NCBI GenBank assembly: GCA_964510535.1
Contig: CAZECG010000016.1
Location: forward strand, 1-50,369
Length of the DNA stretch: 50,369 bases
Origin: JAJPXC01 sp964510535
GTDB lineage: Bacteria; Bacteroidota; Bacteroidia; Bacteroidales; Muribaculaceae
Direction of reading: 5' to 3'
Position numbers and translations under genes: made by a program. How positions within the stretch are numbered: position 1 is the first letter of the stretch; each line of letters begins with the position of its first letter. Positions 41,428 to 50,363 of this stretch are shown one piece after another. The notes under the pieces were generated by a model, which saw nothing but the letters and a program-made list of their open reading frames with translations, did no database searches and was not told where the DNA came from.

Positions 41428-44055
41428 TCAGTCTTTGCCGGTTATTATCTTGCGTATGTCGTGCAGCTTGTTGAGTGCCGACATTGGTGTGAGATTGTTT
41501 ATATCCAAGCCGAGAATCTCGTCGCGTATCTGTGTGAGCACAGGGTCGTCGAGCTGGAAAAACGACATCTGAATCCCCTCGGCGGCATCCGCGCCATCTT
41601 TGGCCGTCGTTATCTGGCGGGTGGCAGGCTCGTCTCCGCGGTTGGAGCTTTCGAGCTGGTGAAGCACCTCGGCAGCCCGGCTGACTATGCTGTGAGGCAT
41701 TCCGGCGAGCTTGGCCACATGGATGCCGAAACTGTGTTCCGACCCGCCGCGTGCCAATTTGCGCAGAAACACGACCTTTCCGTCGATTTCCTTGACCGAG
41801 ACGTTGTAGTTGACGACGCGCGGAAATGATTTTTCCATCTCGTTAAGCTCATGGTAGTGAGTGGCAAACAGCGTTTTGGGACGCATATCGCCATGGTTGT
41901 GGATATGCTCGACTATCGCCCATGCTATCGAAATGCCGTCGTAGGTCGATGTCCCGCGCCCAAGCTCGTCGAACAGTATGAGCGAGCGGCGGCTCATGTT
42001 GTTGAGGATTGAGGCTGCCTCGTTCATTTCGACCATAAACGTCGACTCGCCAAGCGATATGTTGTCGCTTGCGCCGACGCGTGTGAATATCTTGTCGACA
42101 ACGCCGATTTTCGCGCTTGTGGCAGCGACGAAGCTCCCTATCTGGGCCATCAGCACATTCAGTGCGGTCTGCCTGAGCAACGCCGATTTACCCGACATAT
42201 TCGGGCCGGTAATCATCATCACCTGTGTGTGCTCATTGTTGAGCGACACCGAGTTGGTGATATATGGCTCGCCCGGGGGAAGTTCCTTTTCTATCACCGG
42301 ATGTCGTGCGTCGACAAGCTCTATGTCAAGGGAGTCGTCGACGACCGGACGGTTGTAGCGGTTCTCGATGGCTACGCGTGTAAACGACACTAAACAGTCG
42401 AGACGGGCCAACAGTGACGCATCGAGCTGTATCACCGAAACATAGTCTGTCAGCCTGACAACAAGCTCGTTGTAAAGGCGGCTCTCGATTATGGCTATCT
42501 TTTCTTGCGCTCCGAGTATCTTCTCCTCATACTCTTTAAGCTCCTGAGTTATATATCGCTCGGCGTTGACCAAGGTCTGTTTCCTAATCCATTGTGGGGG
42601 AACTTTGTCCTTATGGGTGTTGGTGACCTCGATGTAGTAGCCAAACACGTTGTTGTAGCCTATCTTGAGGCTGGTTATGCCTGTTTGCGCCACCTCGCGC
42701 GCCTGAATTTTGAGCAGATAGTCTTTCCCCTGAAAGGCTATTTCGCGCAGCTCGTCAAGCTCGCTGTCAACCCCCTCTCTCACCACTGTGCCGCGCCCGA
42801 GCGCGGCGGGAGCGTCGTCGACAATCTCGCGGGATATGCGGTCGCGTATGAGCGTGCAGGGATTGAGTTGTTCGCCGATGGAGCGGAGCGATTCCTGAGC
42901 CGCCCCCATGCATCGAGCCTTGATCGGCTCGATGGAGGTTAAAGCCTCGCGTAGTTGCACAACCTCGCGGGGCGTGATGCGCCCCACTGCCACTTTCGAG
43001 ATAAGGCGCTCAAGGTCGCCGATGCGTTCAAGATGCTCGCGGATTTCGTCGCGGGTATCGGGGGCGCGCATGAAATGCTCCACCACGTCATGACGCTGGT
43101 TGATTGCCTCGGGGTCTTTAAGCGGAAATAGAATCCATCGGCGCAGGAGCCGCGCTCCCATCGGGCTGACCGTGCGGTCGAGAACCGTCAGCAGGCTTTT
43201 ACCATCCTCACCGATTGGGTCGATTAGCTCGAGATTGCGCACCGTGAATTTGTCTAACCTCACATAGCGCTCTTCCTCGATGCGCGACAGCCGGTTGATG
43301 TGTGATATCTGCGTGTGGCGCGTGATGTCTAAATAGTGGAGTATGGCTCCGGCGGCTATGACCGCTGCCGGCATGGAATGGATGCCGAACCCTTTCAGGC
43401 TGCTCGTCTCAAACTGCTTGAGCAGACGGTCCATCGCTGCCTCGCGGGTGAAAATCCAATCGTCAAGCTCAAAGGTGAGATATTTGGCTGTGAACGATTG
43501 CTCGACGCGCTGGCGGTTGCCGCGCTCCACAAGCATCTCTTTCGGGGCGAAGTTGGCTAATAGTTTGTCGATATAGTCTGTGCTACCTTGCGCGGTCAGA
43601 AATTCGCCGGTGCTGATGTCGAGAAATGCTACGCCGCAAGTCTGTTTCTCAAAGTTCACGGCGGCGAGGAAGTTGTTCTCGCGGTGGTCGAGAATGTTAT
43701 CGTTGATTGAGACGCCGGGAGTGACAAGCTCTGTGATGCCCCGTTTCACTAACTTTTTTGTGAGTTTCGGGTCCTCAAGTTGCTCGCAGATTGCCACGCG
43801 TTTCCCGGCTCTGACGAGCTTCGGCAGGTAGGTGTCAAGAGCGTGGTGGGGGAAACCTGCCAGCTCGACGTACTGCGCCGCGCCGTTAGCTCGGCGGGTC
43901 AGAGTGATGCCGAGTATTTCAGACGCGGTGATTGCGTCGTCTGAAAATGTCTCGTAGAAGTCCCCGACGCGGAAAAGCAATATCGCGTCGGGATGCTTCT
44001 GTTTCATCTCGGTGTATTGCTTCATCAGCGGGGTCTCAACTATTTTCTGTGCCAT
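41428..44055 (-). CDS. mutS: DNA mismatch repair protein MutS
   Basis: The 875-residue protein recognises mismatches. The mismatch-binding domain has LLFRVGDFYETFSDDA, with the Phe-x-Glu (FYE) motif that contacts the mispair. The connector, lever and clamp domains follow. The ATPase has Walker A GPNMSGKSALLRQ, then FMVEMNEAASIL and Walker B LILFDELGRGTSTYDG, with ATHYHEL as the last motif. The start MAQKIVETPLMKQYTEMK is standard, but the -7 box ends only four bases before the ATG; M11 is an alternative start. Confidence 0.97.
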   Translation of the reverse strand: MAQKIVETPLMKQYTEMKQKHPDAILLFRVGDFYETFSDDAITASEILGITLTRRANGAAQYVELAGFPHHALDTYLPKLVRAGKRVAICEQLEDPKLTKKLVKRGITELVTPGVSINDNILDHRENNFLAAVNFEKQTCGVAFLDISTGEFLTAQGSTDYIDKLLANFAPKEMLVERGNRQRVEQSFTAKYLTFELDDWIFTREAAMDRLLKQFETSSLKGFGIHSMPAAVIAAGAILHYLDITRHTQISHINRLSRIEEERYVRLDKFTVRNLELIDPIGEDGKSLLTVLDRTVSPMGARLLRRWILFPLKDPEAINQRHDVVEHFMRAPDTRDEIREHLERIGDLERLISKVAVGRITPREVVQLREALTSIEPIKARCMGAAQESLRSIGEQLNPCTLIRDRISREIVDDAPAALGRGTVVREGVDSELDELREIAFQGKDYLLKIQAREVAQTGITSLKIGYNNVFGYYIEVTNTHKDKVPPQWIRKQTLVNAERYITQELKEYEEKILGAQEKIAIIESRLYNELVVRLTDYVSVIQLDASLLARLDCLVSFTRVAIENRYNRPVVDDSLDIELVDARHPVIEKELPPGEPYITNSVSLNNEHTQVMMITGPNMSGKSALLRQTALNVLMAQIGSFVAATSAKIGVVDKIFTRVGASDNISLGESTFMVEMNEAASILNNMSRRSLILFDELGRGTSTYDGISIAWAIVEHIHNHGDMRPKTLFATHYHELNEMEKSFPRVVNYNVSVKEIDGKVVFLRKLARGGSEHSFGIHVAKLAGMPHSIVSRAAEVLHQLESSNRGDEPATRQITTAKDGADAAEGIQMSFFQLDDPVLTQIRDEILGLDINNLTPMSALNKLHDIRKIITGKD

Positions 44056-44059
44056 ATCA

Positions 44060-44090
44060 CAAAGTTAGTTTTTTTATCCGAGATGGCAAA
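44060..44090 (-). promoter_or_regulatory. Promoter of mutS
   Basis: On the minus strand TTTG at 44087-44090, a 19-nt spacer and TAACTTTG at 44060-44067. The ATG at 44055 follows four bases after the -7 box. Confidence 0.7.
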
Positions 44091-44111
44091 CGGCTGTGGG
44101 GGGGAGTGTGA

Positions 44112-44149
44112 TAAAAAAAAGCGGTGGCCGCTCCAAGAGGGTCACCGCT
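44112..44149 (-). terminator. Terminator of the small lipoprotein gene
   Basis: On the minus strand AGCGGTGACC pairs with GGCCACCGCT (one mismatch), followed by a run of eight T. Confidence 0.8.
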
Positions 44150-44171
44150 GTGTGTGATGTGTCGACGCGTT

Positions 44172-44597
44172 TTATTCTGTCGTCGCGAGTATGTCTTCGG
44201 GTGTTAGCTCCAAGTCAAAGCTCTCGGTGCCGTTGGTGTAGATATATTTGATTGAGTAGCCACCCTCGGCGAGCTCTTTGAAGTTGCGGTTCTCCTCTTC
44301 TGAAGCGTCGGCCTTGAGCATCTGTATGGCGGCGGTTTTCATCTGTTCTTGCTGCTCTTTAAACATATTCATGTCGACGCCGATATCGTTGCTGAATCTG
44401 ATTTCAAAGACGATGCATTTGCCGTCGATACGGACTTTTTCAGCAGTGATGCCCCCATGTGACGCGGGGAGCTCTTTGTTGGCCTGTTCCACATACGATT
44501 CAGCGATTTTGTCGGCTTTCGAATCGCATGCCGTGAGGCAGGCAATCATCATCATGGTGACGACCAAGGTGGAAAGCGCTGATTGGAATTTTTTCAT
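44172..44597 (-). CDS. Small lipoprotein of unknown function
   Basis: The 141-residue product has a lipoprotein signal ending ACLTAC (C24), then a helical stretch (DKIAESYVEQANKELPASHG) and a domain with alternating strands and helices (DGKCIVFEIRFSNDIGVDMN). A conserved acidic Glu-rich helix lies near 93-112. I do not recognise a named family. It lies between the tRNA-Glu/rpsT operon and mutS and ends at a strong terminator. The upstream 128 nt contain the terminator of the tRNA operon; its own promoter is not clear. Confidence 0.72.
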   Translation of the reverse strand: MKKFQSALSTLVVTMMMIACLTACDSKADKIAESYVEQANKELPASHGGITAEKVRIDGKCIVFEIRFSNDIGVDMNMFKEQQEQMKTAAIQMLKADASEEENRNFKELAEGGYSIKYIYTNGTESFDLELTPEDILATTE

Positions 44598-44661
44598 AAA
44601 CGTAAGGTTGTTTTGATTGTTATGTGCCGTTATCGCTTGATGTCTACGGCTTTACTGATAA

Positions 44662-44716
44662 ACAAAAAAGATGCAGAACCGACCCCGATGAAACGGGGTG
44701 GATGGCTTTACATCTT
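44662..44716 (-). terminator. Terminator of the tRNA-Glu/rpsT operon
   Basis: On the minus strand a long stem: outer AAGATG/CATCTT, middle AAGCC/GGTT, inner ACCCCG/CGGGGT, with small bulges, followed by a T run. Confidence 0.75.
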
Positions 44717-44726
44717 TAATAGGCTG

Positions 44727-44798
44727 TAGCCCATAGGAGAATCGAACTCCTCTTTCAAGAATGAAAATCTTGCGTCCTAACCGATAGACGAATGGGCC
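44727..44798 (-). tRNA. tRNA-Glu (UUC), copy 2
   Basis: 72 nt form the full cloverleaf: acceptor GGCCCAT with ATGGGCT (one G-U pair), anticodon stem CAAGA/TCTTG with the loop TTTTCAT, giving anticodon TTC (Glu), T arm with GTTCGATTC. The CCA end is not encoded. The gene is identical to the other copy at 45139-45210. Confidence 0.95.
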
Positions 44799-44836
44799 AA
44801 CAAAATTTCTTTCAGACTAACCCGAGCTTAGGCCTG

Positions 44837-45094
44837 TTACGCACCCAGCTTGTTGATGTGGCGGGTGAGCTTGCTCTTGAGGTTTGAAGCCTTGTTCTTG
44901 GAGATGGTTTTCTTCGAAGCGAGTCTGTCAAGCATGGCTACAACCTTGGGCAATTGAGCTTCTGCCTCGGCTTTGTCGGTCAGCGCGCGAAGACGGCGAA
45001 CGGCGGTGCGAGCCGATTTTGCATAGTAACGGTTGCGCAGGCGACGTGCGGCTGATTGGCGGATTCTTTTGAGAGATGACTTATGATTTGCCAT
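44837..45094 (-). CDS. rpsT: 30S ribosomal protein S20
   Basis: The 85-residue basic protein begins MANHKSSLKRIRQSAARRLRN, diagnostic of S20, and has the three-helix pattern with TISKNKASNLKSKLTRHINK at the end. It binds 16S rRNA in the body of the small subunit. It lies between two identical tRNA-Glu genes on the same strand with gaps of 44 nt upstream and 38 nt downstream, and no promoter is seen directly before it, so all three are probably one transcript. Confidence 0.97.
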   Translation of the reverse strand: MANHKSSLKRIRQSAARRLRNRYYAKSARTAVRRLRALTDKAEAEAQLPKVVAMLDRLASKKTISKNKASNLKSKLTRHINKLGA

Positions 45095-45138
45095 TACAAT
45101 GTTTAACTTTTAAACGGTTGGTTGTTATTATTTTATTG

Positions 45139-45210
45139 TAGCCCATAGGAGAATCGAACTCCTCTTTCAAGAATGAAAATCTTGCGTCCTAACCGATAGA
45201 CGAATGGGCC
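45139..45210 (-). tRNA. tRNA-Glu (UUC), copy 1
   Basis: Same 72-nt cloverleaf as the copy at 44727-44798, anticodon TTC, no encoded CCA. It is first in the tRNA-rpsT-tRNA unit and lies directly behind the promoter. Confidence 0.95.
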
Positions 45211-45240
45211 GACACGGCGATATTCGCTAAAAAGCGAGTG

Positions 45241-45272
45241 CAAATATACGCGCTTTTTTTTAATCGCGCAAA
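45241..45272 (-). promoter_or_regulatory. Promoter of the tRNA-Glu/rpsT operon
   Basis: On the minus strand TTTG at 45269-45272, a 20-nt spacer and TATATTTG at 45241-45248. The start of transcription would be about 25 nt before the tRNA. Confidence 0.75.
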
Positions 45273-45314
45273 TTTTTAACGATTTAACTGCGAATCGCAG
45301 CCACGAAGACTGCT

Positions 45315-47714
45315 TCAGATGACGGTTTTCTCGATATGCGAGCCTTGACGGCGTATCACAATTTGTCCCGGTGCGGGATTAGTGATGCGCATACCTTGCA
45401 GGTTGTAATATTCGACCGGAGCGTATGGGTCAAATCCGTCCGAGCTGCCGGGGAGTGGCGTTTCCATCACCCCGCTGTATCCCTCGTAGACTGTGGCTAT
45501 GCGGGGTAGTTCGATGCGGCCGCTGCCGCTCCCTTTCAGTGAGAAGCTGATTGACACCAAAGTCACCGGCCATACACCTTGGTCTGACGGGTCGACAAAG
45601 TCGGTCATAGGGATTGATTGGATGTGTGTCTCACCGAGGGCGGGCGCTGTCAGGCCGTAGGTGGTGTTGCGGCCTCCATTGGGCTTGATGGTCACATTCT
45701 CTTTGCTTATCTCGGCCCCGGTGGCTTTCATCTCTATCTGAAGACCGTCGGGTATGCTCCACAGGCGCGCGCCGCCTACGGGGGTAAGTGTCACCGCGGG
45801 ATTGCGCGAGCCGGTGATGGTGTAGTCTATCGCAAGGCCGTCGGTGCCGAGGGTTGAAAGCTGCGCCGTCGCGCTGGTGCTCTTGACTGTCCATTGCGAC
45901 AGGTCGGCGGGGAGGCTCATGTAGTGGCCGCGGGGGCACTCCACAGTCACCTCTACCGTGCCGTTGAAGTCTCCCACCGTGCCGCTGACGGTTGCGATGC
46001 CGTCTGACACGCCCTTGAGGCGGCCGTCGGCGTTCACTGAAACCACTTCGGGCTTGTCGCTGTTCCATGTCAATGCTTGTGGCGCGAGAGGCATCTTGTC
46101 GGTGGCGACAGTGGCGAAGGTCTCGATTCTCCAGTCGTGTATGTCGTCGATGAGCATCTTGTCAAGCCCGAAGGAGATGTCGCCCCCGGCGGTGACATCC
46201 ACCGCTATCGTCGCTTCAAGATTGCCGAGGGTCGCTTTGAGCGGATGGCACCCCGAGCCGTCGGCTAAAAGCGTCGTGCCATCGATAGTGCCTAATTCCG
46301 CCGGTGCCGTGAGGGTGTATCCCTTGACATCCGTATCAATCAGTTGGCCATATCGGTTATAGCCATATATGATAGGAGCGTACCTGCCATATTGCGGTAG
46401 GTGTTTGCTCCAATCCATGAAGCGTATCTCGGCTATCTCGTTGTCCACGGGGGTGGTCATCACGGCGTAGAGGCCGTTGCCGACAGCGCGTTCGTTGCCA
46501 TCGCTCGGCGAATTGATAATGCCCGGTCGCTGGAGCCACATCATCGTCGAGCCTCCTCCGTCAAAGTTGATAGCGTCGAGACAGCCGTAGTATCGCATCA
46601 TCTCCGCGCCCTGGGGGTAAGTGCAGCCGGTGCTGACCGAGGTTTTCCCGTCGACAACGCACCACACCATTTTGGTGCGGTCCTTGTCATATCCTACCAT
46701 CGTGCGGGGATATTCTCCGTCGCGGGAATTGATGAACCGGTTGGCGGTCATCACCGCCTCACCGTTGCGAAGCAGTGTCACGTCGCCGCCGACAACCTCT
46801 TTCACGTCGGGACGAAGGCCGTCGAATGTCGGCAGTGACAACCCGATGTTGAGGATAACCGTGTCGCCGCGTTTGAGCGAGGCTACTTTGCCGCCGGCGT
46901 TGGTCGCGGCGGCTATCACGCCGCCATCGGCTGGAATCGCGGTGTGGCCCCCGGTTCGCGGTTCGCCGGTCACCTCAAGTCTCACGGGGGAGTTGATGCG
47001 CCATCGCTCTCCGTCGGCGAGCTTGACCGTGACTTCCGTCCACCCTTGCGCCGAGCCGGTGTAGCCCCCGCGGTGGCTGTTGTAGAACACCACATCGTTC
47101 TCGTCGCTTTGCGAATCGAGGCGGGCATCGTCGCGGCGGGCGAAATTGACCCCGTAGAGCGTTGTGGAGCTGCCGTCGGGCCATGTAAGGGTGTTGTCAA
47201 GCACCGTCTGGTCACACCACATCCCGCGGTCGCGGTCCATAATCCATGCGTCGACGTGGCTGTCGTGGTCTACGTTGTCGCTCAGTGCCATCTGTCCGTC
47301 GGTGCAAGCGGTCATGTTGGGGTAACCGAGCATCCCCGGAGTGGATGACCAGGTGATGAAGAAGTCGCCGTTGATGGCGGCGATATACTGATTGTCGGCG
47401 TCGCTTTTGCGCTTGATGACATCGGTCACGCGCTCAGCCGTGTGCACCGAGTCCTTCCCCAGGTGCATCCTGAAATCCACGTTCGGAGAGTTTGCGAGAT
47501 CTGTCGTCAACACGTAGACCGTGAAATGCTTGGCCGACCGCGTCTGAGACTGGTAGCGCAGGGTGGTGAAGGTCATGCCGGGACCGCTTTTGTAGTGGCA
47601 CAGCGTGTCCACGTCAAATTTCTCGCCGCGAAGCTCATGGACGGTTGAGCCGCTGACGGCCGATGGGAATGCCATGACCGTCGCTATGGCTAATGCGGGT
47701 AAATGAGTTTTCAT
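45315..47714 (-). CDS. Exported phosphodiester glycosidase (NAGPA-like) with C-terminal sorting-like module
   Basis: From the ATG at 47712-47714 the protein has 799 residues with a signal peptide (MKTHLPALAIATVMAFPSAVSG); an upstream ATG at 47807 lies before the promoter. The NAGPA domain (family of the human uncovering enzyme, phosphodiester alpha-GlcNAcidase) spans about 105-420: AAINGDFFITW near 112-122 and the hallmark NFDGGGSTMMW near 382. It would hydrolyse sugar phosphodiester bonds of extracellular glycans. The following ~350 residues form Ig-like and jelly-roll-like beta domains. The tail APVEYYNLQGMRITNP...RRQGSHIEKTVI matches two other exported proteins of the window. Substrate is unknown. 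Confidence 0.87.
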   Translation of the reverse strand: MKTHLPALAIATVMAFPSAVSGSTVHELRGEKFDVDTLCHYKSGPGMTFTTLRYQSQTRSAKHFTVYVLTTDLANSPNVDFRMHLGKDSVHTAERVTDVIKRKSDADNQYIAAINGDFFITWSSTPGMLGYPNMTACTDGQMALSDNVDHDSHVDAWIMDRDRGMWCDQTVLDNTLTWPDGSSTTLYGVNFARRDDARLDSQSDENDVVFYNSHRGGYTGSAQGWTEVTVKLADGERWRINSPVRLEVTGEPRTGGHTAIPADGGVIAAATNAGGKVASLKRGDTVILNIGLSLPTFDGLRPDVKEVVGGDVTLLRNGEAVMTANRFINSRDGEYPRTMVGYDKDRTKMVWCVVDGKTSVSTGCTYPQGAEMMRYYGCLDAINFDGGGSTMMWLQRPGIINSPSDGNERAVGNGLYAVMTTPVDNEIAEIRFMDWSKHLPQYGRYAPIIYGYNRYGQLIDTDVKGYTLTAPAELGTIDGTTLLADGSGCHPLKATLGNLEATIAVDVTAGGDISFGLDKMLIDDIHDWRIETFATVATDKMPLAPQALTWNSDKPEVVSVNADGRLKGVSDGIATVSGTVGDFNGTVEVTVECPRGHYMSLPADLSQWTVKSTSATAQLSTLGTDGLAIDYTITGSRNPAVTLTPVGGARLWSIPDGLQIEMKATGAEISKENVTIKPNGGRNTTYGLTAPALGETHIQSIPMTDFVDPSDQGVWPVTLVSISFSLKGSGSGRIELPRIATVYEGYSGVMETPLPGSSDGFDPYAPVEYYNLQGMRITNPAPGQIVIRRQGSHIEKTVI

Positions 47715-47740
47715 GGATGCTTGATAGTTGTTTATACTGG

Positions 47741-47748
47741 CAAAGATA
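47741..47748 (-). promoter_or_regulatory. -7 box of the phosphodiester glycosidase gene
   Basis: TATCTTTG on the minus strand, 26 nt before the ATG at 47714. A TTG at the right distance is not seen. It sets the start of the gene, since the longer frame would begin upstream of it. Confidence 0.6.
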
Positions 47749-47879
47749 CTTTTATTTGACAAATAATAAAATAAAAAGAACGTTATGTTTTGCATAATTT
47801 CAACCATGTTTGTACTTTTACACCCCTCAAATTTTTCAAAGCGTCACGACGCTCGCAAGTTAACCTTATAACATCAATT

Positions 47880-50291
47880 ATGAACAACAGAGTGTATTCA
47901 CTGGCTACCGCCGTGGTTATGACAGCAAGTCTCTCGACAGCGGTGGCGCAAGCTCCCGATGGCTACTATTCATCATGCGAAGGAAAATGCGGTAAAGAGC
48001 TGCTGACAGCCCTTTACGCTAAAATATCATCTCACACCACCATCGGCTATAAATCCGGGCTATGGGACGTGTTCAAAACTTCCGACGTGCGCGACGACGG
48101 CACTGTCTGGGATATGTATTCGACCAAACATTGGGTTGTCGGACAGCAGCATTGCGGCAACTACTCGGTGGTGGGCGACTGCATCAACAAGGAACACTCT
48201 TTCCCCAAAAGCTGGTTTAACGACCAGTCGCCAATGTATTCCGACGCCTATCACCTTTATCCAACCGACGGCAAGGTCAACGGGCAGCGAAGCAACTATC
48301 CTTATGGCGAATGCGCGGGAGGTACCACTCTCCCCGCAAGCGGCTCGGTGAAACCGCTCGGCAGGCTCGGCTCTTCGACGTTCCCCGGCTATTCCGGCAA
48401 GGTGTTTGAACCCGACGATGAGTACAAAGGCGATTTCGCGCGCTCTTATTTCTATATGGCGGCCTGCTACAACAACCGTATCTCAGGTTGGGATTCTCCT
48501 ATGCTTGCCTCCAACAACTACCCCGCCTTCACCACATGGGCTGTAAACCTGCTGATGAAATGGCATCTGCAGGACCCCGTAAGCCCTAAGGAGGTAAAGC
48601 GCAACAACGAGGTCAGCAAACATCAGAAAAATCGTAATCCCTTCATCGACTACCCCTCACTTGCCGACCACATCTGGGGCGATAAGAAAAATGTGCCCTG
48701 GTCGGCTACGGGAGCGGTTGACCCCGTGATTATTTCCCCTGTCGCAGGCTCGACATTAAATCTCGGCGTTACCTCGATTGGCCGACAATGTTCAGCAACG
48801 CTAACCGTCAAAGGCGCGGCTCTGAAATCAGATGTCGGCGTTTCGGTGTCGGGCGAGGGTTTCGCTGTTTCCGCCGCTTCGCTGTCTAAGACCGCCGTGT
48901 GTGGCGACGGTGCCACTCTGACGGTCAGCTTCTCATCGGCAGTTGCGGTTTCAGCCACCGGCGTTCTGACTTTGTCGTCAGACGATGCCAATGTGTCGGT
49001 CAACCTGTCGGCCAAAGCGATGGACGGCATCCCCGTCGATGAAGCAACCGCCGTTTCCGACCGCTCTTTCGTGGCTCATTGGGTAAATGTCGACGGCCCG
49101 ACGGCATCATATCAGCTATACCTGTCACGCGAGGATTTGACACAGGTATCAGGCTATCCCATCACGGTCAACGCCGCTGCGGGGAGCTATGAGGTTACAG
49201 GTCTTGAATCGACGACTACCTATTACTATTGGCTCAGCAACGGCACAATCGAGTCGGCAAAGGTCAAAGTGACCACCGGAGAGCCGCTCCCGTCGATTCA
49301 GTTCCTGTTTGACGGTGACCTTTTCTTCACCGCAGCTCCCGGTACCCCCTCCGAACCCGCGGAGGTGCTTCTCGATATTGACAATATCGCCTCTGACATA
49401 ACCGTCACTGTCACCGCACCGTTTGAAGTCAGCACTGACAAAAATTCGTGGGCGATTTCAGCTGTCCTTGATTCTGAGGAAGACCGTTTCTATATGCGTG
49501 TCAACTCAGCCGCCGAGGGCGAGTTCACAACTTCGCTGACGGCTACGGCAGGCGATTATTCCAATGATGTCGAGGTTTCGGCTGTCGTGACGTCGAAAGC
49601 GACGTTTGTCGAGGGTTTCGATGAACCGGTATCGGGATTGGGCAATTATGACGGTGGCACTTATCATGGCATAGCCTGTGACTGGGCATTGTCAGGCGCG
49701 GGCATATACGCCGGTAACTCCGAGCCGCGACACTCCGACAACCAGTCGGTGCGTTTCGGCAAAACAGCCGCGGCTTCCGTGACAATGCTCGCCGACAAGG
49801 CTCATGGCCTTGGCGAGGTGTCGTTCTGGGCGCGCAAGTGGAACAACGATGTCTCCTCAACAATCGAGGTGCACTATTCGCTCGACCGCGGCGTCACGTG
49901 GACTAAGGCCGGAGAGGTCACCTGCTCTAAGGAAGGTGAATGGGAACAGTTCACCGTGCCGGTGCGCCGTGCCGGAAACGGACGCGTGAAGATTCTGCGC
50001 CCGGCGGCTTCTTCTGCAAGCCGTCTTAATCTCGACGATGTGGCAATCACTGATTTCACAGGGGGGTCATCGGTTGCCGAGCTTGACTACCATTCGTGGG
50101 ACGCTTATTGCCGCGATGGCCGTCTCGTGATTGAGAATATCGCCCCCGACAACCTTATCAGGGTCTATTCCCTCGACGGTGTCACCCGTTACGATGGCCG
50201 TCCCGGTGCCACTGTGGTTTCCATGCACTTGCCGGCCGGTCTCTACATTGTCGTCTGCGACGACTTCTCCCGCCGCGTCGTTGTCAAGTAA
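47880..50291 (+). CDS. Large exported endonuclease I with T9SS type A C-terminus
   Basis: The ATG at 47880 gives 803 residues with a signal peptide (MNNRVYSLATAVVMTASLSTAVAQ); a longer frame from 47790 starts before the likely promoter and lacks a better signal. The endonuclease I domain (EndA/NucM type, beta-beta-alpha-metal fold) covers about 25-275: NKEHSFPKSWF with the catalytic His at about 106, DAYHLYPTDGKVNGQRSN and QKNRNPFIDYP. Then follow an Ig-like domain, an FN3-like domain, more beta domains (one with a choice-of-anchor-J-like pattern) and a T9SS type A tail (LIRVYSLDGVTRYDG...PAGLYIVV...RRVVVK). The enzyme should cut extracellular DNA or RNA at the cell surface or in the medium. 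Confidence 0.93.
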   Translation: MNNRVYSLATAVVMTASLSTAVAQAPDGYYSSCEGKCGKELLTALYAKISSHTTIGYKSGLWDVFKTSDVRDDGTVWDMYSTKHWVVGQQHCGNYSVVGDCINKEHSFPKSWFNDQSPMYSDAYHLYPTDGKVNGQRSNYPYGECAGGTTLPASGSVKPLGRLGSSTFPGYSGKVFEPDDEYKGDFARSYFYMAACYNNRISGWDSPMLASNNYPAFTTWAVNLLMKWHLQDPVSPKEVKRNNEVSKHQKNRNPFIDYPSLADHIWGDKKNVPWSATGAVDPVIISPVAGSTLNLGVTSIGRQCSATLTVKGAALKSDVGVSVSGEGFAVSAASLSKTAVCGDGATLTVSFSSAVAVSATGVLTLSSDDANVSVNLSAKAMDGIPVDEATAVSDRSFVAHWVNVDGPTASYQLYLSREDLTQVSGYPITVNAAAGSYEVTGLESTTTYYYWLSNGTIESAKVKVTTGEPLPSIQFLFDGDLFFTAAPGTPSEPAEVLLDIDNIASDITVTVTAPFEVSTDKNSWAISAVLDSEEDRFYMRVNSAAEGEFTTSLTATAGDYSNDVEVSAVVTSKATFVEGFDEPVSGLGNYDGGTYHGIACDWALSGAGIYAGNSEPRHSDNQSVRFGKTAAASVTMLADKAHGLGEVSFWARKWNNDVSSTIEVHYSLDRGVTWTKAGEVTCSKEGEWEQFTVPVRRAGNGRVKILRPAASSASRLNLDDVAITDFTGGSSVAELDYHSWDAYCRDGRLVIENIAPDNLIRVYSLDGVTRYDGRPGATVVSMHLPAGLYIVVCDDFSRRVVVK

Positions 50292-50318
50292 CCTCGACGG
50301 TTACACACTATACAGGCT

Positions 50319-50363
50319 AATAAAAAATCATCGGCCCCATTTCGGAGCCGATGATTTTTTATT
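50319..50363 (+). terminator. Terminator of the endonuclease I gene
   Basis: A 17-bp perfect stem, AATAAAAAATCATCGGC (50319-50335) with GCCGATGATTTTTTATT (50347-50363), and T runs on both strands. Confidence 0.85.

Noticed and set aside
44727..45210. Two identical tRNA-Glu genes as ends of an integrated element
   Set aside because: The interval contains only rpsT and the spacing is that of one transcript; no integrase or foreign gene is present.
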